From: Eucommia ulmoides
Lineage: Eukaryota; Streptophyta; Magnoliopsida; Garryales; Eucommiaceae
DNA length: 64,000 nt
NCBI GenBank assembly: GCA_016647705.1
Contig: JAENRU010000483.1
Coordinates: 558,001 to 622,000, forward strand
Direction of reading: 5' to 3'
Made by a program: the position numbers and the translations under genes
Part shown: positions 1-11,627 of the stretch, in pieces
Numbering within the stretch: the first letter of the stretch is position 1
Layout: the number at the start of each line of letters is the position of its first letter
Notes under the pieces: generated by a model
What the model was told of the DNA's origin: nothing
The model's input: only the letters and a program-made list of their open reading frames with translations
The model's database searches: none

Positions 1-305
1 ATTAAAATTAAATAACAATTAAATTCACTCAAATTACTATATTAATGATAAATGATATTTGAAACTTATTCAAATAAACAATTAAAGTGAACCAAAAAAA
101 AAAGTTTTGAGAACTCTTTTTATTTTCCAGTGTAGCCTTTCAATTTTAATTTTATTATTTTGATCGACAGTTACATGAGAAATAAAGAATATAAAAAAAA
201 TAATATTATTAAAATTAAAAAATTTAGTATATATAATTTGTTTTTGGTTATTTATTTAAGAATTATTTTATTTAATAGAAAAATGTCACTATTTTAAATA
301 TGAAA
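1..305. repeat. AT-rich repeat unit, left half (split by the CACTA insertion)
   Basis: Very AT-rich sequence without a credible gene. It resembles 13075-13270 and two to three copies at 53480-54118: the shared phrases include 'atattaatgataaatgata', 'acatgagaaa(t/c)aaagaatat' and 'tttacaattcattgaacc'. The CACTA element at 309 sits inside this repeat, and the repeat resumes at 13075. The unit is cut by the window start, so its full length cannot be given. Confidence 0.75.
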
Positions 306-308
306 AAT

Positions 309-720
309 CACTACAAGAAAAAAGGCTTTTTATCACAGTTAAAAAACGTGATAAAAAGGTTTTTATAACAGTTTTTGGTCTCAGAACAAACCGTGATAGT
401 ATGCGGTGTGATTAAAAGTATGTTTTTTTTATCACAGTTAAAAACCGAGATGGTAAATTTTTTATCACAATTAAAAATTGAGATGGTTAATCCATCTAAT
501 ATCACGATTTTCAAATGTGATTAAAATGATTATATATGTGATCAAAGTAATAAACGTGGTTATTTTGACGATATCTATCTCATTTTTGTATCAAACTGAG
601 ATGTTTATTTTATTTTCTATCACCTTTAATAATAAAATAATTACATTTAAAAATTGTGATTGTCTCTTACATCTATATTAAAAAACAAAAAAAAAAAAAA
701 ATTTTAAAAAAAAAAAAATA
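309..720. repeat. CACTA left terminal inverted repeat and subterminal repeats
   Basis: After the terminal CACTACAAGAAAA come many short motifs of the form TATCACagtt-AAAAA-ccGTGATA in both orientations (near 329-357, 361-400, 428-455, 465-490, 500-525). The right end (12860-13071) has the same kind of motif. In En/Spm such subterminal repeats are the binding sites of the TnpA protein; that role here is inferred from family knowledge. Confidence 0.8.
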
Positions 721-1377
721 AAAATAAAAATAAAAATAATAATAATAATAATTTACCCACCATTTTATGAAAAATACTATAAAAATTAACTAAAAAAATA
801 ATTTCATATTACCCAAACAATTAAAATATTAATCACATAAGAATTCTACATCAACATGAAAAACGCAGATAACAATAAAAATCATAAACTTAAATTTCTA
901 TAAGTATAAATGTCTAAAATATAAAATTTCTATCAAATATAAAACTAATAAAACTAATCTAGCAAAATCTCGGTCATAGAGCATCCAAAGGTGAAGTTCA
1001 ACTAACTTTTGACATCGGTTGATCCAAAAAAGAAGTCCTGCATCTAGAAAAAAAAAAAACAGCAACTTAAAAAATACACTTGCATTTAAAAATACACCTA
1101 GGAAAAAATAAACTTACTAAAACCAACTACAAAAAAAAAAATATTTAGAGCTACGGAAGAAAAAAGAAAAAATCAGCTAAAAAAGGCTACAAAATAGACT
1201 TGTAGCTACAAAAAAAAAAAAAAAAAAACAGCTAGAAAAAGAACTTACAGCTATAAGAAACCAACTCAAACAATAAACTTGAAGATAACAACAAATAACT
1301 TACTAAAAAAAAACTTTAAAATAAAAAACAAGCTCAAAAAACTTATTAAACTTTATTTTTAGCGCTGTTCAAGGACT
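721..1377. other. A-rich CACTA interior, no gene seen
   Basis: Long A runs separated by short mixed sequence. I see no open frame or structured repeat. It lies downstream of the minus-strand TnpA/Ulp1-like gene, so it is the 3' non-coding part of the element. Confidence 0.6.
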
Positions 1378-2430
1378 TGCACTAACAATCTTATGCAGAA
1401 AAAACATATTTATAATTAAACATTTCTGCCGAATAACACTGTTTCGCTGTTTTTGCAGCAAACCCGCTGTGCTTTGCTGTTTTTGCAGCAAACCCATTGT
1501 TGTTTTACAACAAAAATAACAAGATAGCAACGGTTTCGCTGCAAATACAGCAACACACCTTAAACGTCCCACAAATGAATTACATATTCAAGATAATGAC
1601 ATACCTTTTCTGCAATCACATTTGTTTTGACATATATTTAATCCATTCAACTCTCAATTCGTCTAATTCTTCTTCGGAGTAGGCATTCTTCCTTAAACTA
1701 CAAAATTTATTCAAATGAGTTAGAGAAAAAAAAATTCGAGAGATGCAAAGTGCAAAATAAATAAAAAAAATCATAATATTTTCGAGGGATGCAAAGTGCA
1801 AAATAAATTAAAAATAAACAACTTATCTCACATGTTCTCAGAAAATGATGCTCTTAAGTATTACCCTTCATCATGCACTAATATCATAATTCAATATGTT
1901 ATTTATTTATAGTTGTTTCCACTAATAATCTTATGCATAAAAAATATATTATAGTTAAACATTTCTGCCGAACAACTATTTTGCTGTAAAACAACAATGT
2001 GTTTGCTGCAAAAATAGTAAAGCACAGCACTGTGCTTTACTATTTTTGCAGCAAACACATTGCTGTTTTACAGCAAAAACAACAAGACAGCAACGGTTTC
2101 GCTGCAAATACAGCAACACAACTTAAACATCTCACAAATGAATTATATATTCAAGATAATGAGATACCTTTTCTGCAATCACATTTGTTTTGACATATAT
2201 TTAATCCATTCAACTCTCACTTCGTCTAATTCTTCTTCGGAGTAGGCATTCTTCCCATTAAACTACAAATTTTATTCAAATGAGTTAAAAAATAAAAATA
2301 AAAAATCAAGAGATGCAAAGTGCAAAATAAATAAAAAAATCATAATATTTTCGAGGGATGCAAAGTGCAAAATAAATTAAAAATAAACAACTTATCTCAC
2401 ATTTTCTCAAAAAATGATGCTCTTATCTCT
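1378..2430 (-). repeat. Tandem duplication of the last exon region of the TnpA/Ulp1-like gene
   Basis: Two diverged copies of about 540-565 bp lie in direct order (about 1378-1918 and 1919-2430). Each holds the same minus-strand tail peptide (AYSEEELDE(L/V)RVEWIKYMSKQ), at about 1616-1690 and 2180-2255. That tail resembles the C-terminus usual in CACTA Ulp1-like proteins. Each copy also holds the plus-strand phrase 'ttttctgcaatcacatttg'. Only the inner copy (2180-2255) lies in normal position behind the peptidase exon at 2378-2495; the outer one is surplus. Confidence 0.8.
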
Positions 2431-5405
2431 AATAATATCTTTCATAAATCTCATTACGTAGAAACCAGATTTCAGAGCCGAAGATTGTTGAGGACACTAA
2501 ATATAACAAAATTTGATGAGAACTGGTGTAACAACTGTGCTATTATACATATACATATTTATTTTATAGATATATATTGAAAAACATGTTTATCACCTAA
2601 ATGCACTTCCAAGTTGGAGTTTTTTTTGTCCTTGTTTTGGTCCTTTCCAATGTTCTAAGACCACTACATAAAGATTATGTGAAAAAAAAATAGAAAAAAA
2701 AAAAAAACTTATAAACATAAAAGTTATGAGAAAAAAAATGCATAAATAGTTGCCTACATAAAAGGTTGTGTAAAAGAAACACGGAATAGAATAAAATGAC
2801 ACTTACGTGTTTATTATGAATTCAAGAGTTGTATTCACTTCACCTGAACAACAGGGATCAAAATAGAATACTATTAGAATTGATAGGTTAATAGCTAACA
2901 ATATCTAACGTTCCCTAAAAAGTTAAAAATGAAAATTACAAACAATGAGATTCACAATTCATGAATATTCTAAAACTAAAAACTCGATACATCTAAATTA
3001 TAAGAGACCTACCCAATATCAAATGGAATAATGAATAATTGGTTAGGTCTTGAAGTCTCTAATCTTCGTGCAAGCATTCCTGATTTTTCACCACTACCCT
3101 TGGATCTTCCATTGCTAATGGACAACGGACTAACACATCCAAATTTTTCATCCAATTTGCCCCTCTTAATAATTCCATAGAGATAACTGAAATCAAATAG
3201 CAAAATCATAATCTTTTGACAACTTACCAATCTAAAAACAAACATGATGAATTCACAATAAAAAACAAAACAATTTTTTTTTACCTCATGTATGGCATGA
3301 TGCATGCAGTCGATACTTTGTTAAACTCACAAAAATACTCTAAATCAGATTTAGTAAGTTGGAGTGTTATGCTCTCTCTAAATATTTCTTTTAGCAATTG
3401 AATGTTTATAACTTCATCATCTTTTAAAAGATCTATATAATTTTCCACAAAAGAATTTATGCAATCTAAGTTACCATCATCATTCGTCTCTCTCGAAGGT
3501 ACCTGTGACATAACAAATCCAATATCAACACTCAATTGTTAAAGAAATAATTGAATGGTTTAAAATTTAATAATACAGAAGTTTAATATCTCATCAACGA
3601 CTACTATAAGATTCTTAGGCCAAGTCACAAGAGACTCCTCAGCATCTATAACCTTGTACATCTCGTCATGTACAGGCATTAGAAGAATAACATCTCTCTT
3701 AATTGCACAATCCACGGAAACACGCATATAGAAATCCCCTAATGGAACATTGTGTATCATTTCATTTGCTCCAATTGTATCATATACGGTGCCATGGGCA
3801 ACAATATTTTCGATTGAGTTCATTGCCAACTTACATGCTTTGCTCTATAACATTCTCAAACAATTTATATTATTAGAAATAGCATAAAACAAGCATATGA
3901 AACACAAACTAAAAGTAACAAGGTGTGAATTAATGAATTACCTTTCTCACGATCAGTCTTAGTGCATTTTCATCTCTTTTTGGAGTATCTTTTTCTTTTG
4001 AGACGGATTTAACAAGTGGGCTTGAATAATTATGTAAAGTGTTAGAGCTCACATTATCAGACTCATGTATTTGGCGACTACTGGCACCCTGTTGTTTCAT
4101 TGCACGAAGTTCTTCTTGTAATTGTAACAACATTGCCTCCATCGACTTTTGTTTTTCCTCAAACTCAGTTTTCTTTATCTTTTTAGGCATATGAAAATAG
4201 ACACTTGGTGTCACACGACCTCCCACTCCCCTCACCCGACCTGCGTGCTTAGGAGTTTCCAACGCAATGCTAAGAACATCATTACTACCTTGAGTTTTTA
4301 AACTTCCATCTTGAACCTCTTGTGTCAACTTATCCTGTGAGATTACTATCATACAAAATGACAAGCACAGATAAAGTCAATACAAATATTTTAAATAAGT
4401 TCACGAAGTAATAGAAAATACTATTCTTTCAACAGTCATCCTCGTCACATCATCATATTCGACATCTTTATTTTGTTGAGCTTTCTTCCAATAAAAACTT
4501 CTATCCAAAATCTCATTCCCTTCTACGTCAGGTTGCTATAAGAAAAACATAATAATTTCAAGATATAAAATAAATATATTGCAAAAGATAAGAGCTATGA
4601 CATTGTTTCTTATTCAATTTATAGTTATAAAAACTTACACATTCTTGTACAAGTCTAGCATAGCCTTTTCGACTTAATCGATGGTTATATATATTCTTTG
4701 CTCGTCTTTCTCTTTGAAGCTCACTTAATTTCTACAATGTAAAATTTAACACATGTAGGCCAAACATCAAATACATAATGTAACAATATAAAAAATAGTA
4801 TCTCCAATGCATAAAGAACAAATAAAAAAAAGTACCTTAAATTCTTCCGTCAATCTCTTTCTAACAAATTTATTCCAATGGCGTTGTTTGATGCACTTAT
4901 ATTTTTTTGATGGATGTTTGAGAGCAATGGGGTTAGCCTCAAATGGACGTACATAAGTACTAGTAAGGTACTTCTTGAATGCCCTCCATTTTTCTTCAAT
5001 CGAAGATAAACACTTCTTTCTTGATTTTGGATCGACAACATAGCTTAACTAAAAAACATTCATATATAAGATAATATGAAAAAGGTTCAAATTATACAAA
5101 AATTAAAAAGGGTTACCTCTACAGTATTCCATATGTCGTTTTTTTAACTTTTGTGGTACCTTCTGCCATCGATCATACTTGATTGGAACCATATTACGAG
5201 CCAATACTCCAAGATAACTTGTGTATTCTATTGCAACTGTTCCTATTGGTACTCCATTTTCATTATATTCAACTACTTTATTCACACCGCAACTTCTATC
5301 TTTGGTTAACTTGGGCAAAACTTTTGCCCCTCTACCAGTATTTTTGGTAGGACTTGTTAATGATCCTTCTCTAGCCTCATTATTGAAGGGTTGAAATCGA
5401 TCCAT
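1616..5405 (-). pseudogene. CACTA TnpA-like gene with Ulp1-type peptidase region, broken
   Basis: Reading leftwards. The N-terminal exon (5405 to about 5110) starts MDRFQPFNN and ends near WNTVE after a 1-bp shift in an A run at about 5140. The exon at about 4845-5045 holds WRAFKKYLTSTYVRPFEANP and HWNKFVRKRLTEEF, typical of the plant En/Spm 'Ptta' transposase family. Exons follow at about 4640-4735, 4440-4535 and 3950-4335 (a coiled-coil-like EEKQKSMEAMLLQLQEELRAM), then 3560-3830 and 3281-3500. The Ulp1-like part begins about 3010-3190 (LFIIPFDIG), continues at about 2840-2915 (LLAINLSILIVFYFDP) and 2380-2495 (PQQSSALKSGFYVMRFMKDI). Expected catalytic His is Arg (2908-2910) followed by a stop (2905-2907), and expected catalytic Cys is Ser (2467-2469). 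In En/Spm, TnpA binds the subterminal repeats; the role here is inferred. Confidence 0.8.
1979..2078. repeat. 100-bp near-perfect palindrome (long hairpin)
   Basis: Left arm 1979-2027 and right arm 2030-2078 are reverse complements over 49 bp with one mismatch, with a 2-nt loop at 2028-2029. The corresponding stretch of the other duplicate (about 1441-1540) is not palindromic. RNA from either strand would fold into one long stem. It lies in the 3' part of the CACTA element, in the duplicated tail region. Confidence 0.9.
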
Positions 5406-5653
5406 CTAATGAGATCACAATATAGAACAAATAGCAAGAAGAAACAAGTGTAACTATTAAACATTATTACTCAAATGTAACTAAACTACAAGTGACTCAA
5501 TTTTAAAGTTAAAAACTTTGATTTCACATATTGACATTTGTTTCAACAAAAGTATTACCTTGCATAAAAATATGAAGAAATATAAATTACAATTAAAAAG
5601 TAAACAAATACGAGAAGGTAGAAACCAAGCAATCCTAAAAGTAAAGCCTATTA

Positions 5654-8600
5654 TTAATGAAGTATGACAATATATTGCCTATATCCATATCCCCTCACAC
5701 TTTTTTGTCGTGCATAAAATGCAATGTTATTCCCCTCATCTTTATCGTTATCATCTTCTAGATCTATGGTAATAGCACTCGGAATTACTGGAGCGAGGCA
5801 ATTGTGTTCAATACAACAATCATTCATCTCATCAACATCTTCATCATCATCAACATCTTCATCATCTTGATAGTCTTTTCGAGGAGCAATTAGCACGACT
5901 GACCATCTTGAATTAATTTGATCTTGAACATAAAAAACTTGTTTAGCTTGCGAAACTAAAATGAAAGAGTCAGATTTATGGCCAATTCTATCGAGTTCCA
6001 CTAAAGTGAAACCAAGATCGTCTACTTTAACTCCCTTCTTACTGTCAACCCAACCACATTTGAATATTGGAATCATAAACTTGTTATAGTCAAGTTTCCA
6101 TATCGTAGTTATGACTCCATAATAAGACATATCTGTATAAACGGGATTTTTATCCTTTGCACTTGAAATATGCATTATCGAAGCCACTAAACTCACTCCG
6201 CTATTCTGGGTGACTCGTGAATCATCCTGATCCCTCGTGTGGAAATGACATCCATTAATGATGTATCCTTGGAACTTTATTACTTCGTATTGAGGTCCAT
6301 TTGCTATCGACTTTAAGCTATCTGAGATATCATTTTCATCTCTGACCTACAAATATTGGCATACTTTATTCATTTTAGCAATAATAACGAACAATTAAAA
6401 CTAAGAAGTAAAGTAGTGTATACCTTTTTACGCAACCAATCACTAAAGGTGTTGTTGTGTTCAATTCGTAACCATTGTTGGTTTTTAGTGGGAAATTTTT
6501 GTTTCAACCAAGTCATATGCTTCCTGTAAATAATATGAAGTATCGACAATTATTTTATATAGATATTTTGGTTAAAAACATGAAAAAGTAAACAAGAGAA
6601 TAAAGAGCATACTCAAGATATGGTTGAACATCGTTTGTGTTCTCCAGCAAATATCGATACACTTGTTGCAACTGTTTCCGATCAACAGCAACAACACCAC
6701 CACCTGATAAAGGCCTACCTATGTCTACATCATCCTCGATCATATTTCTATCTGATGGAATGCCCATGGTACCCATCCTAGATAGATATGAATTACAAAA
6801 CTCAACAGCTTCTTCTGCAATGTAATACAACCTTCCGGACAATTACGATTTCGAACATAACCCTTAATGACTTTTATGAACCTTTCAAATTGATACATCC
6901 ATCGAAAATAAACAGGACCACATAGTCGGACTTCTCTAGTGAGATGTACTGTCAGATGAATCATGATGTCAAAGAACGACGGAAGAAAAAACTTCTCTAA
7001 CTGGCATAATGTCGTAACAACTTCTTTTTGCAGTTCATCTAGCTTTGACACATCCACCACCTTACTACATATGGAGTTGAAGAATAAACAAAATCTGATG
7101 ATGGCATATCTCACATGCTTAGGCAACATAGATCTTAATGCAACTAGTAATATTTGTTGCATTAGAATACGGCAATCGTGAGATTTAAGGCCATAAAGTT
7201 TCAAATCTTCCATGGACACACGATTCCGTAAATTTGAAGAGTAACCTTCTGGAACCTTGAGTTCTGATAAAGTCGTACAAACTCTTTTTTCTCATCCCTC
7301 GATAACGTGTAACAAGCTGCAGGTAGATATGTTTTGTTCGGCCTATATGTTGGTGCTAACTGGCCGCTTATTTTCATAGTTACAATATCCTCCCGGGATT
7401 TGACTGTATCTTTCGTTTTTTCTGGAATGTTGAGCAATGTACCAAAGATTCTATCACATACATTTTTCTCAATATGCATAACATCAAGGATATGTCGAAC
7501 ATGCAAGTGTTGTCAATATTCAAGGTAAAAAAATATAGATTTTTTGTTCCAACATGTACCAACATTTTTCGTGTCCGAGTTTCCATTATTCTTTCCCCAC
7601 ATAGAAGGGATTCCTTCAACCTTACTCAATAGTTTGTCTTCTTTTAACGGGAAAGGTGGTGATCCCAATTCTTGTTTTTTGTTAAATACCTTTTTTTGCC
7701 TACGATAAGGATGATGTCGCGGAAGAAATCTTCTATGGCCAGCATATGACATCTTCCTACTATGTTTTAATCTAACAGCAGATGTTTCTTCACCGCATAT
7801 TGGACATGCAAGATATCCCTTGACACGACATCCACTCAAATTGTCGTACGCAGGAAAATCATTAATTGTCCATAAAAGTACGACCCTTAACATAACTGAT
7901 TGCTTTTTATAAGCATCGTAGGATTCGACTCCAACATCCCATAGAATTTTTAAATCATCAATCAATGGTGAAAGATAAACATCGATGTCTTTTCCTGGTT
8001 GTTTTGGCCCTGATATTAGCAGTGATAGCATCATAAACTTCCTTTTCATGCATAACCACGGCGGAAGATTGTAGGTGACCAATATAACTGGCTAACAACT
8101 ATATCTAATGCTTAGAGAACTATGTGGATTGATTCCATCTGCTGAAAGGGCTAGTCGAAGGTTTCTTGGGTTTGTTGCAAAATTTGGCCACTTGTGATCT
8201 ACCAACTTCCATGAAGAGGAATCTGCTGGATGACGTAGTTGGCCATTAACTATTCTTTCTTCAGCATGCCAGACTAACTCTTTGGCTATCTCCATCGACT
8301 GAAGCATCCTTTTAAACCGTGGGATAGGTGGAAAATACCATAACACCTTTGCCGGTACTCCTTCTCTTATCTCAACAGAATTATGAGATTTTCTTTTCCA
8401 TCTCGATTCACCGCATGTGGGACAAGTAATTGCATTCACATAATATCCTCTGTACAACATGCAATCATTAGGACAAGCATGAATCTTCTCATATTCCATG
8501 CCTAATGCAGTCAACATTTTCTTAGCCTCATAGGTTGATGGTGGTATCTCGTTATCGAACAGTAGCATGTCCCTCAACAATGTCAATAGCTCAGAAAATC

Positions 8601-9105
8601 CAGCATTAGACAACCCGAAACTTGCCTTTAGGTTATAAAGTTTTACCAATGCAGACAATTTTGTATATTTGGTACACCTTGGGTACAAAGCTTTTTCAGC
8701 ATCTTCAACCAATTTATTGAACGTAATAGGGTCTTCCATAAATTGATCGTGCGCTGCATGAACTATCTCAACTCCACCAACTTCGTTGTGTAAAAGAGAA
8801 CTTCTAAATTGTTGATGGACAAAATTATAGGCATTCATATTTGGATTTGCATCATTAGGAGTTGTTTCATTAGGAGCCATTTCTCCATGCCATATCTATA
8901 CACTGTAACTCTGATCTATACCTTTGCAAAATAAGTGATTTCTTATATCTTGAACATTTTGGCTTTTCAGGTTGCCACATTTTTTACATGGACACAGTAT
9001 CCAATGAGGATCATTAGAATTCATCACAACAAAATCTAAAAAATATTCTACTCCTTTCCCATATTCTCTTGATCTTTTATCTTTGCACAACCATGATCTA
9101 TCCAT
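5654..9105 (-). pseudogene. CACTA transposase (TnpD/TNP2 family) pseudogene
   Basis: The start codon at 9103-9105 gives MDRSWLCKDKRSREYGKG, the usual beginning of the transposase-associated domain. It continues through CPCKKCGNL and FCKGIDQSY, CPNDCMLYRG and CPTCGESRWKRKS, the TNP2 transposase domain (PPWLCMKRKFMMLSLLISG; HVRHILDVMHIEKNVCD), a DUF4218-type region (about 6840-7200) and a DUF4216-type exon (about 5654-6350, with YIINGCHFHTRDQDDSRV). Breaks are three Trp-to-stop changes (8896, 8092 and 7513 regions), a 1-bp frameshift near 7272-7275 and another near 6830. Comparison with the copy at 60027-60889 shows TGG where this copy has TAG at the first stop. In the family this protein cuts and joins the element ends. 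The product here cannot be made. Confidence 0.9.
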
Positions 9106-10783
9106 GATTAGACTGAAAAAAAAAATCATATGATATTGGTAAGAGATGAGAGTTAGAGGGAAAAAAAATTTGGGGTTTGATTTGGGGAGAGGGGAACAAG
9201 AATTTAATACATAAGAAAAATTATGATGAACTGATTGATTAAGAAGAATCACGCACGTCATCAGTTCAACTGGTAATTTTCACACTTCACATATTTTCTC
9301 CGGCTTCAACCCCACTGGTTAAACCGATAAGTTTTTATATGTTTTCTTTGGCTTCAACCCCACATAGTCATTAAAGGCCCTAGGCCATAGTTGTTAAAAG
9401 CTCGCAAGGTGCAGCAAGGCGCAAGGTTTGAGCCTTGCCTAGTTTTAGGCGCGTGCCTTGTACAAAGCACCCGCTTGGGGATTGTGGGCAGAGGGTGCAC
9501 TGTGCATCGAAGGTGCACCTAAGGATGAAGACTTATTTTGCCAAATTTTCTTACTTTTTCTAAATTTAGTAAGATCCATAATTGTTAAAGGCTCTAGGCG
9601 CACAAGTTGTCCCAAAACCTAGGCACAAGGAGCAAAACGAGGGACTAACCTAAGCGAACCCAGGCGCACAACATTAAAAAAAAATAAAAAATTTATAGCA
9701 CTATCCAAGCATTTATAACAAAAAAGAACCAAATTCAAATTTAATAGAAATAAACAATTTTATAACATAAATAAACTAAATAAACAATTAAATAAATATA
9801 TTATAAACAATTAACCAGAAGTTAACATGTAATAACCCATAATAAAAAGAACCAAGCATTTAATAACACAACCCAATACATGTTTGATTAGGCTGCTGAA
9901 TTCGCTTGTTGAGCGAAGAACATAGTAGGTATACTTAGTGCTCTGGGAATAAAAACCGAAATCTAGCAACAATTTAATCTGTTCTCAGAAATTAGGAGAA
10001 AAACAGATCTATTTCTACTTCCCATATTTCTGTTTATGTTCCCTTTTTTGGGGGGAAACAGAAACACAAAACAAACACAGCTTTAGTGTGTGATTCAATA
10101 TCAAAGAAGTAATTCTACTGATACAAACTAGAATTCTCGTATGCTGCAGTAAAACAGGTACTTGAAACAAAAAAACTAGATCTAAGTGGATTAAGGAGGC
10201 GTATAACAATATAGGACTTTTTTTCTTCTTCATAATTGTGTCAATCTCAAAAGGCAAATAATGTCTGATTATCCCGAAATTGATGAGATTAAAGCCACTG
10301 TCTGTGAGATGGAAAAGAGTTTAGAAACAGAAACATGAAACTGAAACATTAATCAATTTTTTTAGGTTCAGAAACAAAAACATGAAATAGAAACATAAAC
10401 ATAGGTTAGAAAGAAAAAACAGGGCAATAAACAAAAACAGAGCAACAATTAGAAGAAGAAATGATTGGAGCAGAGCAACGAGCAACAAACATTTAATTTT
10501 GCACAATAAAACTCTAAATTAGAAAGGAAGACACTCTAAATGAAACTGTAAAAGGGAAAATTGAACAAAAAAAGAGGACAAACATATAACATGCACAAAA
10601 AAACTGGAGCAAGGAAACTGGAAATGAAGAAAGGAAAAAAAAAAAAAAAAAAGGAAAAACGCTCTGTTTTATTTTTTCAGCTTTGTCAAAGGAAAAAAAG
10701 CTCCGTCGAGGTTGGTTTAAAAGGGAAAACTGATCAAAAATGGAAGAAAAACACACCGTATGCACAAAAAAATTGGAGCAATC
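9106..10783. other. CACTA long non-coding leader with repeated TAGTTGTTAAAGGC motifs
   Basis: No gene. It lies upstream of the TnpD-like start and is likely leader or first-intron sequence. The motif TAG(T)TGTTAAAGGC..TAGGCGC recurs near 9364, 9387 and 9574, followed by stretches rich in 'aaggcgcaagg' and 'ctaggcgcac'. Such GC-rich runs look like the ends of small inserted elements that I cannot name. The stretch 10320-10660 is a degenerate run of 'gaaacagaaacatgaaac'. All of it recurs, inverted, at about 57850-59790. Confidence 0.65.
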
Positions 10784-10879
10784 ATAGTTGTTAAAGGCTC
10801 TAGGCGCACCGAGGCGCACAAGGGGTCCCGGAGCCTAGGCACAAGGCACAAGGCGAGGCGAAGCTAGGCACAAGACATT

Positions 10880-10931
<52 letters not shown>

Positions 10932-11468
10932 AGCATTGATCCTTCACTAGCCATTTAATTTGAGTTCTAACAAACAATATAAATTAAATTCTAGTAAACA
11001 AACAACTATACAAATAACACAACTAAACAACTAAGTAATAGCAAAAATTAGAAACATGAACAGAACAAAAAAAAAAAAAAAAAAAAAAAAAACAACAAAA
11101 CAAAACAAAACAAAAACATAAACTTGAACAAAGACATAACAAAACAGAAACGTGAACAGAAACAGAAGAACAGAAATAGAAAAAACAGAACAGACGCGAG
11201 GTCTTTTGATCCTTCACTAGCCATTTAATTTGAGTTCTAACAAAAAATATAAATTAAATTCTATTAAATAAACAACTATACAAATAACACAAATAAACAA
11301 CTAAATAATAAAAGAATTAGAAATGTGAACATAAACAGAAGAACAAAAACAGAAAAAAAAAAAAAAAAAACAGAACAGAAACATAACAAAACAGAAATGT
11401 GAACATAAACAAAAGAACAAAAACAGCAACGTGAACACATAGTATGCACAAAAAAAACTGGAGCAATG
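10784..11468. repeat. Segment present here but absent from the second CACTA copy
   Basis: It is flanked by near-identical direct repeats (about 10760-10784 and 11443-11468, both ending GGAGCAAT). The inverted second copy (about 58355-58400) runs straight across this point. The segment starts with 'catagttgttaaaggc', the motif seen three times nearby. It contains a (TA)n run and a tandem duplication with a 272-bp offset (10938-11068 and 11210-11345, starting 'gatccttcactagcc'). It is either an insertion with an 8-bp duplication or a deletion in the other copy. Confidence 0.65.
10880..10924. repeat. (TA)n microsatellite
   Basis: Uninterrupted alternating TA of about 22 units inside the CACTA leader. 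Confidence 0.95.
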
Positions 11469-11627
11469 AAACTGGAAATGGAGCAAGGAAACAGCAAAAC
11501 AGTGCTATGCAAAGACAGACCTGAAACAAAACTTGAACGAGAAAAAAAAAACTGAACAAAAGAGGCATTCGGATAAGGCACAGATTAATCAATATCAATT
11601 AAAATGGAAACAGAAATTTGGAATTAA

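Noticed and set aside
10321-11598. Phe/Cys/Ser-rich minus-strand frames
   Set aside because: Products of 'gaaacagaa' simple repeats in the CACTA leader.
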